From positions 5,201,001-5,265,000 of the forward strand of contig NZ_CP011340.1 in assembly GCF_001278075.1 (NCBI RefSeq): 64,000 bases of DNA. Direction: 5' to 3'. A program made the position numbers and the translations under genes. Shown piece after piece: positions 24,526-32,823 of this stretch. This DNA is from Streptomyces pristinaespiralis. Its GTDB lineage: Bacteria > Actinomycetota > Actinomycetes > Streptomycetales > Streptomycetaceae. The notes below the pieces were generated by a model, which worked only from the letters and a program-made list of their open reading frames with translations, made no database searches and was not told where the DNA came from. The stretch's first letter is position 1. Each line of letters opens with the position of its first letter.

Positions 24526-25869
24526 TCACGCCCGCGGGCGGCCCATCGCCCGGTAGGTCCAGCCCGCCTCGCGCCACGCCACCGGGTCCAGGGCGTTGCG
24601 GCCGTCGAGGATGATCGGGGAGGTCACGACCTCCGCCAGCTCCGCCGGGTCCAGCTCGCGGAACTCGCGCCACTCCGTGAGGTGCAGCACCACGTCCGCG
24701 CCGCGCACCGCGTCCCGCGCCGTGTCCGCGTAACCCAGCGTGGGGAACAGGCGGCGGGCGTTGTCCATGCCCTTCGGGTCGTAGACGGTGACCTGACCGC
24801 CCTGGAGGTGGATCTGGCCGGCGACGTTCAGCGCCGGCGAGTCACGGACGTCGTCCGAGTCCGGCTTGAACGTCGCGCCGAGCACGGCGACCCGCTTGCC
24901 CAGGAAGGACGTGCCGCCGACCGCCTCACGGGCCAGTTCGACCATGTGGCCACGGCGGCGCATGTTGATCGAGTCGACCTCGCGCAGGAACGTCAGCGCC
25001 TGGTCCGCGCCCAGCTCACCGGCGCGCGCCATGAAGGCGCGGATGTCCTTCGGCAGGCAGCCGCCGCCGAAACCGACACCGGCCCGCAGGAACTTCTTGC
25101 CGATCCGCTCGTCGTAGCCGATCGCCTCCGCCAGCTTCACCACGTCGCCACCGGCGGCCTCGCACACCTCGGCCATCGCGTTGATGAAGGAGATCTTCGT
25201 CGCGAGGAACGAGTTCGCCGCGGTCTTCACCAGCTCCGCCGTCGGGAAGTCGGTCACCACGAACGGCGAGCCTTCGCCGACCGGCGTCGCGTACACCTCG
25301 CGCAGCAGCTTCTCCGCGCTCTCGCTCTCCACGCCGACCACGATCCGGTCCGGGTGCAGCGTGTCGTCGACGGCGAAGCCCTCGCGCAGGAACTCCGGGT
25401 TCCACGCGAGCTCCACGTCCGGTCCCGCCGGCGCCTTCTCGGCGAGCAGCCGGCCGAGCCGCTCCGCGGAGCCGACGGGCACGGTCGACTTGCCGACGAC
25501 CAGCGCGGGGCGCTTCAGGTGCGGCGCGAGCGAGGCGAAGGCGGCGTCGACGTAGCTCATGTCGCACGCGTACTCGCCGTGCTTCTGCGGGGTGTTCACA
25601 CACACGAAGTGGATGTCGCCGAACTCACCGGCCTCCTCGTAGGAGGTCGTGAACCGCAGCCGGCCGCTGGAGCCCTCGAGCCCGGCGACGTGGCGCCGCA
25701 GCAACTCCTCGAGACCGGGTTCGTACATCGGCACCCGGCCGGCGGAGAGCAGTTCGATCTTCTCCGGGACCACGTCGAGGCCGAGGACCTCGAAGCCCAG
25801 TTCCGCCATGGCCGCGGCGTGGGTGGCGCCGAGGTATCCGGTGCCGATCACGGTGATCTTGAGGGCCAT
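24526..25869 (-). CDS. UDP-glucose 6-dehydrogenase
   Basis: The 447-residue enzyme oxidises UDP-glucose to UDP-glucuronate with two NAD. The Rossmann motif VIGTGYLGATHAAAMAELG, STVPVGSAERL, AWNPEFLREGFAVDD and the catalytic cysteine in GFGGGCLPKDIRAF (Cys271) are present, followed by the second NAD-like domain (VAVLGATFKPDSDDVRDS). The ATG at 25869 follows GGAGC. Products would feed uronic-acid surface polymers, consistent with the envelope genes nearby. Confidence 0.95.
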   Translation of the reverse strand: MALKITVIGTGYLGATHAAAMAELGFEVLGLDVVPEKIELLSAGRVPMYEPGLEELLRRHVAGLEGSSGRLRFTTSYEEAGEFGDIHFVCVNTPQKHGEYACDMSYVDAAFASLAPHLKRPALVVGKSTVPVGSAERLGRLLAEKAPAGPDVELAWNPEFLREGFAVDDTLHPDRIVVGVESESAEKLLREVYATPVGEGSPFVVTDFPTAELVKTAANSFLATKISFINAMAEVCEAAGGDVVKLAEAIGYDERIGKKFLRAGVGFGGGCLPKDIRAFMARAGELGADQALTFLREVDSINMRRRGHMVELAREAVGGTSFLGKRVAVLGATFKPDSDDVRDSPALNVAGQIHLQGGQVTVYDPKGMDNARRLFPTLGYADTARDAVRGADVVLHLTEWREFRELDPAELAEVVTSPIILDGRNALDPVAWREAGWTYRAMGRPRA

Positions 25870-26024
25870 GGAGTGCTCCAGTACAGACGCGGGCAAGGGC
25901 GGTGCGGGGCCGAGCATATCCGGGGGCGCGCGGCACCCTCCAAAGCGCTCTTCGCGCGCTGTGGCCGAGCTGTCACCAAGCTCACGTATGCCTGCCGGGG
26001 GAGCGGCGTCTAAAATTGGAATAC

Positions 26025-26038
26025 TTAACGGTAGTTAA
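26025..26038. promoter_or_regulatory. TTAAC-GGTA-GTTAA inverted repeat before the acyl-CoA dehydrogenase
   Basis: A perfect 5-4-5 palindrome in an AT-rich patch lies 20 bp before the TTG start. A TAAAAT at 26011 could be a -10 hexamer. The position suggests an operator for a fatty-acid-type regulator overlapping the promoter; the regulator is not in view. Confidence 0.45.
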
Positions 26039-26058
26039 CACCTTGGGGAGTGAGAGTC

Positions 26059-27216
26059 TTGGCAGGATCGGCCGACTTCGATCTGTATCGCCCGTCGGAG
26101 GAGCACGACATGCTCCGTGAGACGGTCCGCTCCCTCGCCGAGGCGAAGATCGCGCCGTTCGCCGCCGCGGTGGACGAGGAGGCCCGCTTCCCGCAGGAGG
26201 CCCTCGACGCGCTCGTCGCCTCCGACCTGCAGGCCGTGCACGTCCCGGAGAGCTACGGCGGCGCCGGCGCCGACGCGCTCGCCACCGTCATCGTGATCGA
26301 GGAGGTGGCCCGTGTCTGCGCCTCGTCCTCCCTCATCCCGGCGGTGAACAAGCTCGGCTCGCTCCCGGTGATCCTCTCCGGCTCCGAGGAGCTGAAGAAG
26401 AAGTACCTGGGCCCGCTGGCCAAGGGCGACGCGATGTTCTCCTACTGCCTCTCCGAGCCCGACGCGGGCTCCGACGCGGCGGGCATGAAGACCAAGGCCG
26501 TCCGCGACGGCGACTTCTACGTCCTCAACGGCGTGAAGCGCTGGATCACCAACGCCGGCGTCTCCGAGTACTACACGGTCATGGCGGTCACCGACCCCGA
26601 GAAGCGCTCCAAGGGCATCTCGGCCTTCGTCGTCGAGAAGGGCGACGAGGGTGTCTCCTTCGGCGCCCCGGAGAAGAAGCTCGGCATCAAGGGCTCGCCG
26701 ACCCGCGAGGTCTACCTCGACAACGTCCGCATCCCCGCCGACCGCATGATCGGCGCGGAGGGCACGGGCTTCGCCACGGCGATGAAGACCCTGGACCACA
26801 CCCGCATCACCATCGCGGCCCAGGCGCTCGGCATCGCGCAGGGCGCCCTCGACTACGCCAAGGGCTACGTCAAGGAGCGCAAGCAGTTCGGCAAGCCGAT
26901 CGCCGAGTTCCAGGGCGTGCAGTTCATGCTCGCGGACATGGCCATGAAGATCGAGGCCGCCCGCCAGCTGACGTACGCGGCCGCGGCGAAGTCGGAGCGG
27001 GGTGACGCCGACCTCACCTTCCAGGGTGCGGCGGCCAAGTGCTTCGCCTCCGACGTGGCCATGGAGGTCACCACGGACGCGGTCCAGCTCCTCGGCGGCT
27101 ACGGCTACACCCGTGACTACCCGGTCGAGCGCATGATGCGCGACGCCAAGATCACGCAGATCTACGAGGGCACCAACCAGGTCCAGCGGATCGTGATGGC
27201 CCGCAACCTGCCGTAG
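26059..27216 (+). CDS. Acyl-CoA dehydrogenase
   Basis: The 385-residue FAD enzyme has the family signatures CLSEPDAGSDAAGMKTKA (FAD/substrate), RWITNAG, the catalytic-region LLGGYGYTRDYPVERMMRDAKI and IYEGTNQVQRI with a conserved arginine near the C-terminus. It introduces the alpha-beta double bond in acyl-CoA oxidation. The GTG at 26050 lies inside the GGGGAG ribosome site; the TTG at 26059 has that site at 8 nt and starts with the usual AGSADFDLYRPSEEHDMLR. I take the TTG. The gene is monocistronic by its terminator. Confidence 0.93.
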   Translation: MAGSADFDLYRPSEEHDMLRETVRSLAEAKIAPFAAAVDEEARFPQEALDALVASDLQAVHVPESYGGAGADALATVIVIEEVARVCASSSLIPAVNKLGSLPVILSGSEELKKKYLGPLAKGDAMFSYCLSEPDAGSDAAGMKTKAVRDGDFYVLNGVKRWITNAGVSEYYTVMAVTDPEKRSKGISAFVVEKGDEGVSFGAPEKKLGIKGSPTREVYLDNVRIPADRMIGAEGTGFATAMKTLDHTRITIAAQALGIAQGALDYAKGYVKERKQFGKPIAEFQGVQFMLADMAMKIEAARQLTYAAAAKSERGDADLTFQGAAAKCFASDVAMEVTTDAVQLLGGYGYTRDYPVERMMRDAKITQIYEGTNQVQRIVMARNLP

Positions 27217-27230
27217 GCACACGGCACCTG

Positions 27231-27282
27231 ACGACGAAGCGAGGCGCCCCCCGGAGTTCCGGGGGGCGCCTCGCTTCGTCGT
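27231..27282 (+). terminator. 24-bp perfect hairpin terminator
   Basis: The arms 27231-27254 and 27259-27282 are perfectly complementary around the loop AGTT. This unusually long stem begins 14 bp after the acyl-CoA dehydrogenase stop. Confidence 0.9.
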
Positions 27283-27405
27283 GTCGTCGGTGACGTGACG
27301 GCGGGATCCCCTTCGCGGGCGCCCGATGCCGGGACCCAAGCGGAATGATCCGTACCGGTGCGGTTAGGCTGCGCTGCCGCCGACCGGCGGCACGTCGAGG
27401 GACAC

Positions 27406-28080
27406 ATGGGGTGGGAGAACGAGATGGGCGCTTCCGACAGACGGATCGCGGCGCTGCTGCGGCAGGTCGCCACGCAGGACGTCGTCGAGCTGCGACAGGA
27501 GATGGCCGTCGCCAAGCGGGTCGCCGCGCAGGCGTACGTCGCCGAGCAGTACGGCTTCGAGTACGGGGAGGCCCGGCGCGAGGGGCACAACAAGCAGGTC
27601 CTCGCCGTCTACCTGTACCGCGACCCGCGGCCCGAGGCGCGCGCCCGCGAGGCGGCGACGATCGCCGCCTACCCTCAGGCCGGGATGGGCGGCGCGGTGC
27701 CCGGCCTGAAGCCCGGCACGCTGAGCCCGCTCCCCGAGGCGGAGGCGGCTGTCGCCCTCATGAAGGACCGCATCGGGTACGACGTGATGGCGAAGGCCGC
27801 CGACAAGGGCCAGAAGCGGTTCGCCTACGCGATGACCGGCGTCGCCGCCGCCGTCTTCCTGCTCATGGGCAAGTGGGTGGAGGGCGTTGCCGTGGGTGCC
27901 GTCCTCGCCGCCTTCCTGGTCGGCGCGTTCCGGCTGAGCGACGTCCGGCGGCAGCGCGTCGCCGACCGTTTGACGGCCGGCGGCTTCACGGCCGTCACCG
28001 ACGAGCACGGCCGCCGGCGCTTCCTGCGGCCGGGGCAGCAGCTCCCGGGGCACGCCAACCCGTTCACGCCCCGACCATGA
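27406..28080 (+). CDS. Conserved-looking membrane protein of unknown function
   Basis: The 224-residue protein has an amphipathic N-terminal half (IAALLRQVATQDVVELRQEMAVAKRVAAQAYVAEQYGFEYGEAR), a Pro-containing middle, then a two-helix hairpin at about residues 143-180. A basic C-terminal tail ends in FLRPGQQLPGHANPF. GAGGGA precedes the ATG at 27406; a second ATG at 27424 is possible. I recognise no family. It stands alone between two strong terminators. Confidence 0.55.
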   Translation: MGWENEMGASDRRIAALLRQVATQDVVELRQEMAVAKRVAAQAYVAEQYGFEYGEARREGHNKQVLAVYLYRDPRPEARAREAATIAAYPQAGMGGAVPGLKPGTLSPLPEAEAAVALMKDRIGYDVMAKAADKGQKRFAYAMTGVAAAVFLLMGKWVEGVAVGAVLAAFLVGAFRLSDVRRQRVADRLTAGGFTAVTDEHGRRRFLRPGQQLPGHANPFTPRP

Positions 28081-28085
28081 CGCCG

Positions 28086-28123
28086 GAAGGGGCCCGCACC
28101 GCGTACGCGGTGCGGGCCCCTTC
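28086..28123. terminator. 38-bp perfect palindrome between convergent genes
   Basis: GAAGGGGCCCGCACCGCGT (28086-28104) is mirrored perfectly to 28123. It ends both the membrane-protein gene and the converging LCP gene. Confidence 0.88.
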
Positions 28124-28133
28124 GCCGTGCGGG

Positions 28134-29402
28134 TCACTTGTCGGTGACAGTGACCTTCTCGTCGTTCTGGATCTGCTTGACCAGCTGCTGCACCTTCGCC
28201 TTGTCCCAGACGAGGTTGCCGCCCCGGCTCCCGGACGTCGGCATGTTCATCGACGTACCGTCGCCGCCGCTGATGCCCTTCATCGCGAAGAACATCTCGC
28301 CCAGGTCGAGCAGGGACATCTCCTTGTCGACGATGAGCGTGTCGAGGCCGGCGCCCAGCGTCGGGTACAGCTTGAACGGGTTGAGGATCGTGCCGGGCGT
28401 CGCCGCCTGGCTCGCCAGCGCGGAGAGGAACTTCTGCTGGTTCCTGGTGCGCGCGAGGTCCGACTCCGCGAAGGCGTAGCGGGTGCGGACGAACGCGAGG
28501 GCCTGCTCACCGTCGAGGGTCTGCTTGCCCGCCTCGAAGTCGGCGCCGGACTTCTTGTCCTTGAAGCCCTTCTCGATGTTCATCTCGACACCGCCGAGCG
28601 CGTCCACGATGTTCGCGAAGCCGGCGAAGCCGATCTCCGCGTAGTGGTCGATGCGCAGGCCGGTGTTGTGCTCCACGGTGCGGACCAGCAGCTCGGGCCC
28701 GTCCTCCGCGTAGGCGGCGTTCAGCTTGGTGCGCCGGCCCTGGTTGGGGAACTTCTTCCCCGACTCCGAACCGATGAAGGACGGTATCTCGACGTCCGAG
28801 TCACGGGGCAGGGACACCATCGTGTTCCCGCTGCCGCAGGCCGCGAGGATCATCATCGAGTCGGTGCGCTTGCCGGCCGCGTCACCGGTGTGGAGCTTCT
28901 TCTTCTCCTCGGCCGTCATGCCCTCACGGCTGTCGGAGCCGACGATCAGATAGGTGGTGCAGTCGCCCTCGGCGGGCCGCTCGATGACCTTCGAGAGGTC
29001 GACCTCGCGCCGCACCTTGGAGTCGGCCCAGAAGTACGTGCCGATGGTCGTGCCCAGCACGGCCACGAGCACGACGATCGAGCCGATCTTCAGCCTGCGC
29101 CGCCAGTCGGGCGCCGGCCCCGGCTGCCGGGGCGGTCTGCCCTGCGGCGGGACCCCGCCGCCGCTCGCGCCCCGGTAGACCTGGCCCGTGTTGTAGCCGC
29201 TGTCGTACCCCGGCTCCGCGTAGCCCTGGTCGTAGCCGCGCGGCTGCTGAGGGGGGACCCCGCCGTGCGGCGGGGCGGCCGGCCGCTGGACGTGGCGCAT
29301 GACGCGCGCGCCCTCGGGCCGGTCCCCGGCGCTGCCGCGCCCGTAGCCGCGTGCGTCGCCGTTGCCGCCGTTGTCGGTCCATCCATCGGGCCAGTCATTC
29401 AT
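28134..29402 (-). CDS. LytR-CpsA-Psr (LCP) family protein 1
   Basis: The 422-residue protein has a Gly/Pro/Tyr/Gln-rich cytoplasmic tail (to about 108), one membrane helix (IGSIVVLVAVLGTTIGTYFWA), then the LCP domain. That domain contains TYLIVGSDSRE, KRTDSMMIL, SLPRD, KLNAAYAEDGP, RIDHYAEIGFAGFANIVDALGGV and ALAFVRTRYAF-SDLARTRNQQ. LCP enzymes move undecaprenyl-linked glycopolymers onto peptidoglycan or act in related phosphotransfer. No LytR_C domain follows. The ATG at 29402 gives the MNDWPDGW start. It is divergent from the thioesterase gene. Confidence 0.92.
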   Translation of the reverse strand: MNDWPDGWTDNGGNGDARGYGRGSAGDRPEGARVMRHVQRPAAPPHGGVPPQQPRGYDQGYAEPGYDSGYNTGQVYRGASGGGVPPQGRPPRQPGPAPDWRRRLKIGSIVVLVAVLGTTIGTYFWADSKVRREVDLSKVIERPAEGDCTTYLIVGSDSREGMTAEEKKKLHTGDAAGKRTDSMMILAACGSGNTMVSLPRDSDVEIPSFIGSESGKKFPNQGRRTKLNAAYAEDGPELLVRTVEHNTGLRIDHYAEIGFAGFANIVDALGGVEMNIEKGFKDKKSGADFEAGKQTLDGEQALAFVRTRYAFAESDLARTRNQQKFLSALASQAATPGTILNPFKLYPTLGAGLDTLIVDKEMSLLDLGEMFFAMKGISGGDGTSMNMPTSGSRGGNLVWDKAKVQQLVKQIQNDEKVTVTDK

Positions 29403-29510
29403 GCGGAACAGTGTGCAGGGCAGGGTGGCCGCCCAGACAGGGTGGGTGGGGAATCGCACCACGGCTGTAGCGAAGCTGATGCATTCCGGCCCCGGCATAT
29501 GGTGGACGGC

Positions 29511-30059
29511 ATGACAGATCAGGCCCAGCGCCCGGAGGCTGAAATTCCGGGCAAGCCCACTTCGGCATCCCGTACCACCCTCAGCCACATCATGACCGGC
29601 AGTGACACGAATCTCCTCGGCACCGTGCACGGCGGCGTGATCATGAAGCTGGTGGACGATGCCGCCGGGGCCGTGGCGGGCCGGCACTCCGGCGGACCCG
29701 CCGTCACCGCCTCCATGGACGAGATGGTGTTCCTGGAGCCGGTCAGGGTGGGCGACCTGGTCCATGTGAAGGCACAGGTCAACTGGACCGGCCGGTCCTC
29801 CATGGAGGTCGGCGTACGGGTCCTGGCCGAGCGCTGGAACGAGTCGACGCCCGCCACCCAGGTCGGCAGCGCCTACCTCGTCTTCGCCGCCGTGGACGCC
29901 GACGGCAAGCCGCGGCCGGTGCCGCCGGTCGTCCCGGAGACCGAGCGCGACCAGCGCCGCTACCAGGAGGCGCAGATCCGGCGCACGCACCGGCTGGCCA
30001 GGCGCCGGGCGATCCGCGAGCTGCGCGAGAAGCGCGCCGCGGAGGGCATGGAGGACTGA
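29511..30059 (+). CDS. Hotdog-fold acyl-CoA thioesterase
   Basis: The 182-residue protein matches the YciA/BACH-type acyl-CoA hydrolases: SRTTLSHIMTGSDTNLLGTVHGGVIMKLVDDAAG contains the catalytic asparagine/aspartate and HGG signature, followed by DEMVFLEPVRVGDLVHVKAQVNWTGRSSMEVGVRV. A basic helical tail (RRYQEAQIRRTHRLARRRAIRELREKR) extends the C-terminus. An ATG 12 nt upstream (29499) is an alternative start. It is flanked by LCP genes on the opposite strand. Confidence 0.9.
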   Translation: MTDQAQRPEAEIPGKPTSASRTTLSHIMTGSDTNLLGTVHGGVIMKLVDDAAGAVAGRHSGGPAVTASMDEMVFLEPVRVGDLVHVKAQVNWTGRSSMEVGVRVLAERWNESTPATQVGSAYLVFAAVDADGKPRPVPPVVPETERDQRRYQEAQIRRTHRLARRRAIRELREKRAAEGMED

Positions 30060-30080
30060 GCCCGGCCGGCCGGCGAGGAG

Positions 30081-31628
30081 TCACGGGCAGACGACCTGGT
30101 CGCCCGTCACCGCGCCGAACTCGCCGCGGTGGGGCTCGTGGGTCTGTACGGGGCTGACGCCCTTGAAGTCGGCCCCCGCCATCACCTTCATCACCGGGCC
30201 CTGCCCCTTCACCGGACGCAGCTCGGCCCCCGGCAGCGCGGCCCGGAGCGACTTCGCCGAGCGGTCCCACCGTGGGTCGTACGTCACATAGGTGTGCTCG
30301 ACCTGACCGCTGCCGCCGTTGAGCGGGGCGCGTGTGGTGTCGAAGCCGATGCCGTTCAGGGCCTTGTCGACCTTCTCGCCCAGGCCGGTGATGTGGGTCC
30401 CGTTGTAGACCTGGACCTTGATCTGCTTCGGGTCGACGTCGACGACGGTGGCCTTGGCACGCTTCGGACGGTGCGGTGCGAGCGGCTTGTCCTCCCGCAG
30501 CAGCCGGAACAGCCGCTGGGCCCGGGCGTCGTCCCACTTCACGGTGGACCCGACGCCCTTGACCGGGAAGGCGACGTCACCGACGGGCACGGAGGTGAAC
30601 TCGGAGGAGGAGGGCGTGAAGCCCTGCATCGCCCTGCCGAGGGCGAGCATCTGCCGGGTGCCGAACTGCCGGTCGGCGCGGACAGAACCGAGCATGGTCG
30701 AGGTGACCTTCCGGAACTTCACCGGGTTCAGCAGCACACCGTTGCTGGTCGCCCGGTCGACGAGCGCCGCCAGGAAGCGCTGCTGGCGCTGCATCCGCCC
30801 CAGGTCGGCGGCGCCGTCGATGTGGCGGGAGCGCACGTACTGCAGGGCCTGCCCGCCGCTCAGCTTGTGGGTGCCGACCGGCAGATCCAGACCGGTGTAG
30901 GTGTCCTTCATCGGCCGGGCGGTGCAGACCTCCACGCCGCCCACCACGTCCACCGTCTTCATGAAGCTGGTGAAGTCGACCTCGAGATAGTGGTCGATCT
31001 TGACCTTGGTCATGTGCTCGACCGTGCGCACGGTCAGTCCGGGGCCGCCCTCGGCGTAGGCCGCGTTGAGCTTCACGGGGTGCGGCTTGTGATGCCTGCC
31101 CGTGGTGGTGTCCGTGTGCTCGGGGATCTCCGCGTAACTGTCCCTGGGCAGGCTGACCACACTGGCACGGTCCCGGTCCTGCGCGATGTGCACCAGCATG
31201 ATCGTGTCGGTGCAGTTGCAGGGCGCCCCGCCCAGCCGGTACTTCTTCTTCTCCTCGGGCGTGATCCTGTCCCGGCCGTCGGTGCCGACGACGAGGATGT
31301 TCGTGCCACGGCCGCCCTCGGGCCGGTTCTTCATGTCACGGAACGGGTCGACCCGGTCGATCTCCGTGTCGAGGCCGGTCACCACGGCGTGCCCGATGCC
31401 GCCCACGCCCAGGACCAGCACCGAGAGCGATGTGACGATCCGCATGCCCCAGCGCGGCCGTGCCGGGCGCCCGTCCCGCCGCACCGGCGCCGAGCCACGG
31501 CCCTTTCTCCCGGCGGGGTGCCCGCCCCGCCCTGCCGGTCGCGCCGGCTGTCGCGCGGCGGGCCGCCCCGCGGCGCCGCGCTGCGGGGCCGGACGGGGGC
31601 GGGGACGCGGGCGGGGCGGTGGGGGCAA
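30081..31628 (-). CDS. LCP family protein 2 with LytR_C domain
   Basis: The protein of about 515 residues has an Arg/Pro-rich cytoplasmic N-terminus and one membrane helix (IVTSLSVLVLGVGGIGHAVV). The LCP domain contains NILVVGTDGRD, NCTDTIMLVHI, SLPRDSYAEIP, KLNAAYAEGGP, VGGVEVC and LQYVRSRHIDGAADLGRMQRQQ. A LytR_C domain near residues 410-500 starts IKVQVYNGTHITGLGEKV. The start is uncertain: the TTG at 31628 has GGAGG at 7 nt, while the ATG at 31676 lacks a site. The gene is divergent from the next glycosyltransferase. Confidence 0.9.
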   Translation of the reverse strand: MPPPPRPRPRPRPAPQRGAAGRPAARQPARPAGRGGHPAGRKGRGSAPVRRDGRPARPRWGMRIVTSLSVLVLGVGGIGHAVVTGLDTEIDRVDPFRDMKNRPEGGRGTNILVVGTDGRDRITPEEKKKYRLGGAPCNCTDTIMLVHIAQDRDRASVVSLPRDSYAEIPEHTDTTTGRHHKPHPVKLNAAYAEGGPGLTVRTVEHMTKVKIDHYLEVDFTSFMKTVDVVGGVEVCTARPMKDTYTGLDLPVGTHKLSGGQALQYVRSRHIDGAADLGRMQRQQRFLAALVDRATSNGVLLNPVKFRKVTSTMLGSVRADRQFGTRQMLALGRAMQGFTPSSSEFTSVPVGDVAFPVKGVGSTVKWDDARAQRLFRLLREDKPLAPHRPKRAKATVVDVDPKQIKVQVYNGTHITGLGEKVDKALNGIGFDTTRAPLNGGSGQVEHTYVTYDPRWDRSAKSLRAALPGAELRPVKGQGPVMKVMAGADFKGVSPVQTHEPHRGEFGAVTGDQVVCP

Positions 31629-31737
31629 GAGGACACCTCCGCGGACGACAGGGGATTCCCCGCACCGTAGGCCCATACGATCTGCGACACCGGCCGCCGC
31701 GCCTGGGTGTCCCCCGTTCGCGGTAACGTGGCGGGCG

Positions 31738-32751
31738 ATGAACGCCACGCCCGCTGTCTCCGTGATCATGCCGGTCCTCAATGAGGAGCGGCATCTGCGC
31801 AACTCCGTCCGCCACATCCTCGAGCAGGAGTACGACGGAGAGATGGAGGTGGTGATCGCGCTCGGGCCGTCCACGGACCGCACCGACGAGATCGCCGCCG
31901 AGCTGGTGCGGGAGGACCCGAGGGTCCGCACCGTGCCGAATCCGACCGGCCGCACGCCGGCCGCCCTGAACGCCGCCATCAAGGCGTCCCGCCACCCCGT
32001 CGTGGTGCGCGTGGACGGCCACGGCATGCTGTCGCAGAACTACATCGCGACCGCGGTCCGCCTGCTGGCGGAGACCGGCGCGCAGAACGTCGGCGGCATC
32101 ATGCACGCCGAGGGCGAGAACGCCTGGGAGGACGCCGTCGCCGCCGCGATGACCTCGAAGGTCGGCGTCGGCAACGCCGCGTTCCACACGGGCGGCAAGG
32201 CGGGCCCCGCGGAGACGGTGTACCTGGGCGTCTTCCGGCGGGAGGCGCTGGAGCAGCAGGGCGGCTACAACGAGGAGTTCATCCGCGCCCAGGACTGGGA
32301 GCTGAACTTCCGTATCCGTGAGGCCGGCGGCCTGATCTGGTTCTCCCCGGAGCTGCGGGTCCAGTACCGCCCCCGGCCGTCCGTGCGGGCGCTCGCCAAG
32401 CAGTACAAGGACTACGGGCGCTGGCGCCACGTCGTGGCCCGCTACCACGAGGGCTCGATCAACCTGCGCTACCTGGCGCCTCCGACGGCGCTCTGCGCGA
32501 TCGCCGCGGGCATCGTGGTGGGTGCCGCGCTGACGCCGTGGGCGTTCGTGGTCCCCGCCGGATACCTCGCGGCGATCACCGCGGGCTCGATCCCCGCCGG
32601 CAAGGGCCTTTCCCTCAAGGCGCGGCTCCAGATCCCGGTGGCACTGGCCACGATGCACATGTGCTGGGGCTACGGCTTCCTGACCAGCCCGCGCTCGCTG
32701 GCGAAGAAGGTCATCGCGAGCCGCCGGCCCTCGGTCAGGGCCGCCGCCTGA
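31738..32751 (+). CDS. Family 2 glycosyltransferase with C-terminal membrane segments
   Basis: The 337-residue protein has a GT-A fold: VSVIMPVLNEERHLRNSV, VVIALGPSTDRTDE, VVRVDGHGMLSQNYI, GGIMHAEG and the acceptor-side AQDWELNFRIREAGG. Two or three hydrophobic segments near the C-terminus (ALCAIAAGIVVGAALTPWAFVV) anchor it. It is similar to ExoA/succinoglycan-type transferases. A role in building the glycopolymer that the neighbouring LCP proteins attach is plausible but inferred. Confidence 0.88.
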   Translation: MNATPAVSVIMPVLNEERHLRNSVRHILEQEYDGEMEVVIALGPSTDRTDEIAAELVREDPRVRTVPNPTGRTPAALNAAIKASRHPVVVRVDGHGMLSQNYIATAVRLLAETGAQNVGGIMHAEGENAWEDAVAAAMTSKVGVGNAAFHTGGKAGPAETVYLGVFRREALEQQGGYNEEFIRAQDWELNFRIREAGGLIWFSPELRVQYRPRPSVRALAKQYKDYGRWRHVVARYHEGSINLRYLAPPTALCAIAAGIVVGAALTPWAFVVPAGYLAAITAGSIPAGKGLSLKARLQIPVALATMHMCWGYGFLTSPRSLAKKVIASRRPSVRAAA

Positions 32752-32761
32752 CCAGGCGCAC

Positions 32762-32798
32762 GAGGAAGGGCCCGGTCACCGTGACCGGGCCCTTCCTC
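32762..32798. terminator. 18-bp perfect hairpin between convergent genes
   Basis: GAGGAAGGGCCCGGTCAC (32762-32779) pairs with 32781-32798 around a single C. It serves the glycosyltransferase and the converging LCP protein 3 gene. Confidence 0.88.
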
Positions 32799-32823
32799 AT
32801 GTCCGTCCTCGTGCCCGTACGGG

